Shown: one piece after another, positions 24,146 to 28,448 of the stretch
Layout of the letters: the number at the start of each line of letters is the position of its first letter
Position numbering within the stretch: the stretch's first letter is position 1
Assembly (NCBI GenBank): GCA_041742255.1
Contig: JBGSIZ010000037.1
Coordinates: forward strand, 1-28,448
From: JBGSIZ01 sp041742255
GTDB lineage: Bacteria; Pseudomonadota; Alphaproteobacteria; Rhodobacterales; Rhodobacteraceae
DNA length: 28,448 nucleotides
Direction of reading: 5' to 3'
Translations under genes and position numbers: made by a program
The notes under the pieces: generated by a model
What the model saw: only the letters and a program-made list of their open reading frames with translations
The model's database searches: none
What the model was told of the DNA's origin: nothing

Positions 24146-26262
24146 CGCCAGAACCTCCCCCAGCTGTCGGTCAGGACCGGAGAATGTCCATTGCGCACCA
24201 CGTCATACAGGCGTCCATCGACGTTCAACCGGGCGCCACCATCCCGGCTCAGGGACGACAGGTTCGTGCTGACATCCCGGCGGGATGGCGTGCCAATCGC
24301 CCAGTCGATCGGGATCGTGATCTTGATCCCCTTGTCAAATGACCCTTCGCCGAAATCCTCGAACGGAACGTCGGTCAGGGTGAAATACCCGCCGATCCGC
24401 CAGCCGTTCCTGAATTCCCGGTCCAGACTGAACGTGGCGCCCCAATCGCCGGCGAGATAACGGCCAACGTCAATTTGCCCGTGGAAATCATTGTTGAAGT
24501 CATAATAGGCCGACACATGCCCGGTCGCGACGGTGTAGTCCTGAAACCCGAACCCCATGTCATACTCGCGCTGCGCGACATAATTGACCTCGGCCCCCAG
24601 CGCCAAACGGCTATCGACAGGTTTCCACAGGACTTCGGTCGAAATGCCACCAAACATCCGCTCCAGATAGCCAACAGTCACCCGGCCATACAGGTTCGGT
24701 GCGGGACGGCCATAGGCGGCGAGCGTCAGATATTCGATGCCGGGATCCCCTTCGACGGCATAAAACCCAATGTTCCGGCGCACCGGCGGCAATGTGGAAT
24801 CGGATATCGACCCGACATCGTCGCGGTCGCCCAGAACCCGTTTGCGGATCGCCCCCGAAATCACCACATTCGGACGCACCTCGTAGCGGGCCGAAAGTTC
24901 AAGACCGAAATCCGCGCGGGCGGGGTTTTCCCCGTCAAACAGGGTCAGTTCTGCAAACGGGGCGATCCCCCAGCTAAAGGCGGGGCGGATGGGCGCAACT
25001 TGCGTCAACGCCTCGGCCCCGCCCACTTCGGTAACGCGGGTCTGCGACAGCAACCGCCCGGCGGCGTCGGGTTCGTTTTCTAGGCTTTCCAGATCACTGC
25101 GGCGTAGGGTCGTGGCCGACAACGGGATGCCGCGCTGCATCGGCTCCAGAACGAAAACCTCGATACTGGGGGGCAAAACCTGTGTCAGGATGCGGGCGAT
25201 CCGGCCCATGGCCTGCGGTTCGGCGCGATACCGTGTGTTGGTATACCGCAACCGCGCGGTCCGGTCCTCCAACGCCACCGCGTTCAGGTCGATACCTTCC
25301 AACGCCAAGGCTTGTGCCAGAAGGTCACGCAGGGCGGGTTCGGACACGGTCGCGCGGTCCCAGCTTTGGGCGGCGCGGACATCGGCGGGGCGCACGGCGA
25401 CAGGGATCGGGGCCGGGTCAAACCCGCTTGGGGCGGCCCCGGTTTTGGGGTCGATCAGGAACGTGACGCCCGCGCCCACGGTCGTGCCATACAACGAATA
25501 CAGGCTCAGTTCGTAGTTCTGATTGGGGTGATACGTCAGGCCAAGGTTGACCGGGGATTGTGGGGCAAAACTCCCAAGCCCGGCTTCACGGGTATAGGCA
25601 TCGGATGAATACTCCGCCCGAAACGTCAGGTCGGGGTTGATGCGCCACTCAACGCCCCCGAACAGGGCGGCGTCACCGCGGAAAAAATCACCAAAGGCCA
25701 CCGTGCCGCCTGCGCCAAAATCACGCTCGGGCCGGGTTTCAAACGCGGGATCGATCGCGCCAAGTGGATTGGTGAACCCGTTATAGGACCCCAGTCGGCC
25801 CCACCCGATCCCCGCACTGACCCGGACGGTATCGGTCAGGGTCTTGGTCGCCACGACATATTCGGCGGCGGACCGGCCGGTGCCGATGAAATCCTGCAAC
25901 CCGATGGCGATGGCGGGCACATATTGCCCCTCGTCCACCAGCCGATAGCGCAGGTCGAAACTGCGGTCATAACTGTCTTGGGTGTCCGGGCCGTATGCGT
26001 CGTTTTCATGCGAATAGCGAAACGATCCAGACAGGCGATCGGTCAATTGAAACGTAAATGTCGTGCGTTGGGTCAGGGCAAATCCCTGCACCGACACCGC
26101 CAAGGTGCCATCCGGCGCGCTCTGAGCGCTGGGCATCTCGATCAGGCCGGGGGTGCCATAGAGGGTGTAGCTCTCGCGCCAATTTTCCTGCGCGGTCGCG
26201 ACTTGGGCAAAGGCGACCGCGGCGACCGTCAGCAGTGCCGGGTTTTTGAAACGCCTCACCAT
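24142..26262 (-). CDS. yjbH: YjbH/GfcD-family outer-membrane exopolysaccharide protein (DUF940)
   Basis: The protein has 706 residues; E. coli YjbH is about 698. The signal peptide has cleavage after VATA (about residue 24). The mature N-terminus has TLYGTPGLIEMPSA, a YjbH hallmark, and many alternating-hydrophobic strands ending in aromatic residues, such as FTFQLTDRLSGSFRYS and YNVSLYSLYGTTV-like segments, fitting a beta-barrel. A soluble middle part (about residues 285-420, including VRAAQSWDRATVSEPALRDLLAQAL) separates N- and C-terminal barrel-like halves. The C-terminal half ends with strands around YYDFNNDFHGQIDVGRYLAGDWG. YjbH proteins are thought to form outer-membrane pores for polysaccharide. 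A sigma70-like promoter lies 44 bases upstream, and yjbF overlaps its stop. A YjbG/GfcC homologue is not seen. Confidence 0.9.
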   Translation of the reverse strand: MVRRFKNPALLTVAAVAFAQVATAQENWRESYTLYGTPGLIEMPSAQSAPDGTLAVSVQGFALTQRTTFTFQLTDRLSGSFRYSHENDAYGPDTQDSYDRSFDLRYRLVDEGQYVPAIAIGLQDFIGTGRSAAEYVVATKTLTDTVRVSAGIGWGRLGSYNGFTNPLGAIDPAFETRPERDFGAGGTVAFGDFFRGDAALFGGVEWRINPDLTFRAEYSSDAYTREAGLGSFAPQSPVNLGLTYHPNQNYELSLYSLYGTTVGAGVTFLIDPKTGAAPSGFDPAPIPVAVRPADVRAAQSWDRATVSEPALRDLLAQALALEGIDLNAVALEDRTARLRYTNTRYRAEPQAMGRIARILTQVLPPSIEVFVLEPMQRGIPLSATTLRRSDLESLENEPDAAGRLLSQTRVTEVGGAEALTQVAPIRPAFSWGIAPFAELTLFDGENPARADFGLELSARYEVRPNVVISGAIRKRVLGDRDDVGSISDSTLPPVRRNIGFYAVEGDPGIEYLTLAAYGRPAPNLYGRVTVGYLERMFGGISTEVLWKPVDSRLALGAEVNYVAQREYDMGFGFQDYTVATGHVSAYYDFNNDFHGQIDVGRYLAGDWGATFSLDREFRNGWRIGGYFTLTDVPFEDFGEGSFDKGIKITIPIDWAIGTPSRRDVSTNLSSLSRDGGARLNVDGRLYDVVRNGHSPVLTDSWGRFWR

Positions 26263-26305
26263 TCACTCATACCCTTTTGACTGTGTCCGTTGTCGCCGTC
26301 GCATG

Positions 26306-26334
26306 GTGATACGACAAGGGGTCGGTGGTTTCAA
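26306..26334 (-). promoter_or_regulatory. sigma70-type promoter for yjbH-yjbF
   Basis: On the minus strand TTGAAA and TATCAC are 17 bases apart, with the -10 box ending 43 bases before the yjbH ATG. Each box matches at least four consensus positions. It is the best pair I can find in the gap between yjbH and the phosphatase gene. Confidence 0.55.
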
Positions 26335-26376
26335 CAATCATGCACCACGCGCAAGGGTCCGGGGGTGCTGGCGCCT

Positions 26377-26404
26377 TTTGCAATAGGCGACAAACGCCTA
26401 TATG
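26377..26404 (+). promoter_or_regulatory. possible promoter with embedded palindrome upstream of the phosphatase gene
   Basis: TTTGCA at 26377-26382 and TATATG at 26399-26404 are separated by 16 bases. The spacer is almost filled by a perfect 7-base inverted repeat, ATAGGCG-ACAAA-CGCCTAT (26383-26401), which overlaps the -10 box. Such a site could bind a dimeric repressor. The start codon is about 80 bases downstream. Both the promoter and the operator role are inferred. Confidence 0.4.
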
Positions 26405-26483
26405 ACGCGACAGATGCGGCGACAGGGCCATTGTGGTCCCTTGGTGTCGCGCCCCGCCCTTTGGCCCAAGGATCCCGCCCCGG

Positions 26484-27266
26484 ATGCGCTTTTTCAAGAA
26501 AATGTTCGCGCGGGACAGTCTCGCGGCTCCTGTCGCGTCGGGTGGACCGGATGTGCCACCGGAGCCGGATAAACTGACCTATCTGGTGGGGGACGTCCAC
26601 GGGCGGCGGGACCTTCTGGAAACGCTTCTGACCTGTATCGCGTCTGATGCAGGGGCACAGGGGCACAGGATTGTCTGTCTTGGAGACTATATCGACAGGG
26701 GGGAACAATCGGCCGACGTTCTGCAAATCCTGTTTGAACGGTCGCAGCAGTCGCCGGACGATTTTGTCTGCCTGATGGGCAACCACGAAAAAATGCTGCT
26801 CGATTTTCTGGCGGAGCCGGCGGGGCGGGGGCCGCGCTGGTTGCACAACGGGGGGCTTCAAACGCTGGCCAGCTACAAAATCGGGGGGGTCCTGCAATCG
26901 GCGTCGCCCGATACGCTGTCAGATGCGGCGCAGCGGTTGGAAACAGCGATGGGCGCGGACATTCTGGGCTGGCTGCGGGGCTTGCCGCTGTCGTGGTCGT
27001 CGGGGACGCTTTGGGCGGTGCATGCGGGGGCTGTCCCGGACCTGCCCATGGATCAGCAACCGGACCGGGTGCTTTTGTGGGGGGACGGGGCGTTCCTGCA
27101 ACAAGGGCGGCGCGATGGGCTTTGGGTGGCGCACGGGCACACCGTGTTTGACCTGCCACAGGTTCAGGGCGGGCGCATCGCCGTGGACACCGGGGCCTAT
27201 TTCAGCGGCCGCTTGACCGCCGCCGTCGTGACCCCCGGCACCCTACCACGGTTCCTGCAAACCTGA
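26484..27266 (+). CDS. PPP-family metallophosphatase (serine/threonine-phosphatase or ApaH-like)
   Basis: About 260 residues from the ATG at 26484; a GTG at 26433 would add a Pro/Arg-rich stretch of 17 residues and is less likely. It carries the PPP signature in order: GDVHGR (Asp37, His39), GDYIDRGE (Asp68, Asp71), GNHE (Asn100, His101), and later VHAGAVPDLP and AHGHTVFDL, which give the remaining metal-binding histidines. This predicts a cytoplasmic two-metal phosphatase. Bacterial relatives such as PrpA dephosphorylate proteins, while ApaH cleaves dinucleoside tetraphosphates; sequence alone does not decide. The position between export genes and ugd, in a locus with a Wzc tyrosine kinase and no visible Wzb, suggests a possible link to polysaccharide control. 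The ribosome site is weak (AAGGA about 12 bases away). Confidence 0.87.
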   Translation: MRFFKKMFARDSLAAPVASGGPDVPPEPDKLTYLVGDVHGRRDLLETLLTCIASDAGAQGHRIVCLGDYIDRGEQSADVLQILFERSQQSPDDFVCLMGNHEKMLLDFLAEPAGRGPRWLHNGGLQTLASYKIGGVLQSASPDTLSDAAQRLETAMGADILGWLRGLPLSWSSGTLWAVHAGAVPDLPMDQQPDRVLLWGDGAFLQQGRRDGLWVAHGHTVFDLPQVQGGRIAVDTGAYFSGRLTAAVVTPGTLPRFLQT

Positions 27267-27283
27267 CCAATGTGGCGTTGATG

Positions 27284-27319
27284 TTGACAGGGCACGGGGC
27301 CGCACGGCATCACGGGGCC
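27284..27319 (+). promoter_or_regulatory. possible regulatory region upstream of ugd with direct repeats
   Basis: A perfect -35-like TTGACA lies at 27284-27289, but no good -10 follows at 16-18 bases (GCATCA is the best). CACGGGGCC occurs twice, at 27293-27301 and 27311-27319, 18 bases start to start, with a third CACGG between them. This could be an activator or repressor site in place of a -10 consensus, or chance in GC-rich DNA. Confidence 0.3.
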
Positions 27320-27344
27320 AATCAACAGGCAAACAGGCAGGTCC

Positions 27345-28448
27345 ATGAAAATCGCGGTGATCGGTACAGGGTATGTCGGGCTGGTGTCCGGGGTGTGTTT
27401 CTCGGATTTCGGGCACGACGTTGTCTGCGTGGACAAGGACGCGGCCAAAATTGCGAAACTGGAGGCGGGGCAGATCCCGATCTTTGAACCGGGCCTTCAG
27501 GATTTGATGAATCGCAATGTCGAGGCCGGGCGGCTGTCCTTCACGCTCGATCTGGCGCAGGCGCTTGACGGGGCCGAGGCGGTGTTCATCGCGGTGGGCA
27601 CCCCAACCCGGCGGGGCGACGGACATGCGGACCTGTCTTATGTCATGGCCGCCGCCGAGGAAATCGCGGTCACGGCCAAAGATTACATCGTCATCGTCAC
27701 CAAATCGACGGTGCCCGTGGGCACCAACCGCAAGGTCAAACAGGTGGTCCACAAGGCCAATCCGGGGCTTGATTTCGATGTGGCCTCCAACCCCGAATTC
27801 CTGCGCGAAGGGGCGGCGATCGACGATTTCATGCGGCCCGACCGGGTGGTGCTGGGCGTCCAGACCGCCCGCGCGGGCGAGGTCATGTCGGAAATTTACC
27901 GCCCCTTGTTCCTGCGCGAATTTCCGGTCATCACGACAGACCTCGAATCCGCCGAGATGATCAAATACGCGGCCAATGCGTTTCTGGCGACCAAGATCAC
28001 GTTCATCAACGAAATCGCGGCCCTGTGCGAACGGACCGGCGCGGACGTGAAAGAGGTGGCAAAGGGGATCGGTCTGGATGGCCGGATCGGCAACAAGTTC
28101 CTGCATGCCGGGCCGGGCTATGGCGGGTCGTGCTTCCCCAAAGATACCAAGGCGCTCGCGCGGATCGGACAGGATCACGCGGTGCCCATGCAGATCGTCG
28201 AAACGGTCATCAAGGTGAACGAAGAAATCAAACGCCGGATGATCGACAAATTGCTGGACCTGTGTGACGGCACCTTTAATGGCAAGACGATCGCCATTCT
28301 GGGCGTCACGTTCAAACCCAACACCGACGACATGCGCGACGCGCCGAGCCTGACGATCGTGCCCGCACTGGTGGGCGGCGGCGCGAAAGTGCGCGTGGTG
28401 GACCCGCAGGGTTTTCGCGAGGGCGAGAAGTTGCTGCCCGGCGTGGTC
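27345..28448 (+). CDS. ugd: UDP-glucose 6-dehydrogenase, partial (runs off window end)
   Basis: The frame is open from the ATG at 27345, with AGGCAGG just upstream, to the last base: 368 codons and no stop. The full family length in alphaproteobacteria is about 430-440, so roughly the last 70 residues are missing. Visible features are the NAD-binding GTGYVGLVSG at the N-terminus, VGTPTRRGDGHADLSYV, TKSTVPVGT, NPEFLREGAAIDDF, the helix with EMIKYAANAFLATKI, and the catalytic GGSCFPKD with Cys263. The C-terminal domain begins with ILGVTFKPNTDDMRDAPS. The enzyme oxidises UDP-glucose twice to UDP-glucuronate, with two NAD+. It would supply glucuronic acid, or galacturonic acid after epimerisation, as an acidic residue of the polysaccharide. 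Confidence 0.95.
   Translation, partial: MKIAVIGTGYVGLVSGVCFSDFGHDVVCVDKDAAKIAKLEAGQIPIFEPGLQDLMNRNVEAGRLSFTLDLAQALDGAEAVFIAVGTPTRRGDGHADLSYVMAAAEEIAVTAKDYIVIVTKSTVPVGTNRKVKQVVHKANPGLDFDVASNPEFLREGAAIDDFMRPDRVVLGVQTARAGEVMSEIYRPLFLREFPVITTDLESAEMIKYAANAFLATKITFINEIAALCERTGADVKEVAKGIGLDGRIGNKFLHAGPGYGGSCFPKDTKALARIGQDHAVPMQIVETVIKVNEEIKRRMIDKLLDLCDGTFNGKTIAILGVTFKPNTDDMRDAPSLTIVPALVGGGAKVRVVDPQGFREGEKLLPGVV

Noticed and set aside
1..28448. tRNA genes, CRISPR arrays, insertion sequences or attachment sites
   Set aside because: I looked for cloverleaf-like sequences, spaced direct repeats, transposase motifs and terminal inverted repeats and found none that I could support.

Overview
The window looks like part of a chromosomal extracellular-polysaccharide locus from a marine alphaproteobacterium, most likely of the Rhodobacteraceae. 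I infer this from the moderately high GC, the DUF2793 protein, the RTX serralysin-like protease that starts with Met-Cys-x-x-Cys, and the YjbF/YjbH export pair; none of these fixes a genus. No tRNA, rRNA, CRISPR array, insertion sequence or integrase was seen. No stretch longer than about 250 bases lacks a gene.

Layout. A polytopic Wzx/MATE-like flippase gene runs leftward off the start of the window (1-1400, -). Divergent from it is a large RTX metalloprotease (1552-4794, +). A long block of + strand genes follows (4841-18655), mostly with 4-base or similarly short overlaps: FkbM-type methyltransferase, capE-capF-capG (UDP-N-acetyl-L-fucosamine synthesis), initiating sugar-phosphate transferase, sulfotransferase, DegT-type aminotransferase, two GT4-like glycosyltransferases, a Wzy-like polymerase, a Wzx-like flippase, a possible 48-residue membrane protein, and a Wzc-type tyrosine autokinase/co-polymerase. 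Wza, the outer-membrane export lipoprotein, converges on wzc with only two bases between the stop codons.

Further right are a DUF2793 phage-fibre/spike-like protein (+), galE (+), a three-gene minus-strand group yjbH-yjbF-small secreted protein, a PPP-type metallophosphatase (+), and ugd, UDP-glucose 6-dehydrogenase (+), which runs off the end.

How it works together (inference): CapE, CapF and CapG make UDP-L-FucNAc, while GalE and Ugd supply UDP-galactose-type and UDP-glucuronate precursors. The small sugar transferase loads the first sugar phosphate on undecaprenyl phosphate and the two GTs extend it, one of them resembling the FucNAc transferase WbuB. The aminotransferase, methyltransferase and sulfotransferase decorate the unit or its precursors. 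Wzx flips it, Wzy polymerises it, Wzc controls length, and Wza and YjbH carry the chain through the outer membrane. The predicted product is an L-FucNAc-containing, possibly sulfated and uronate-bearing exopolysaccharide. The points most worth a second look are the unlisted 48-residue ORF between wzx and wzc, the phage-spike-like gene inside the capsule locus, the possible 4-keto-sugar branch point between CapE and the aminotransferase, and the PPP phosphatase in a window that lacks a Wzb.
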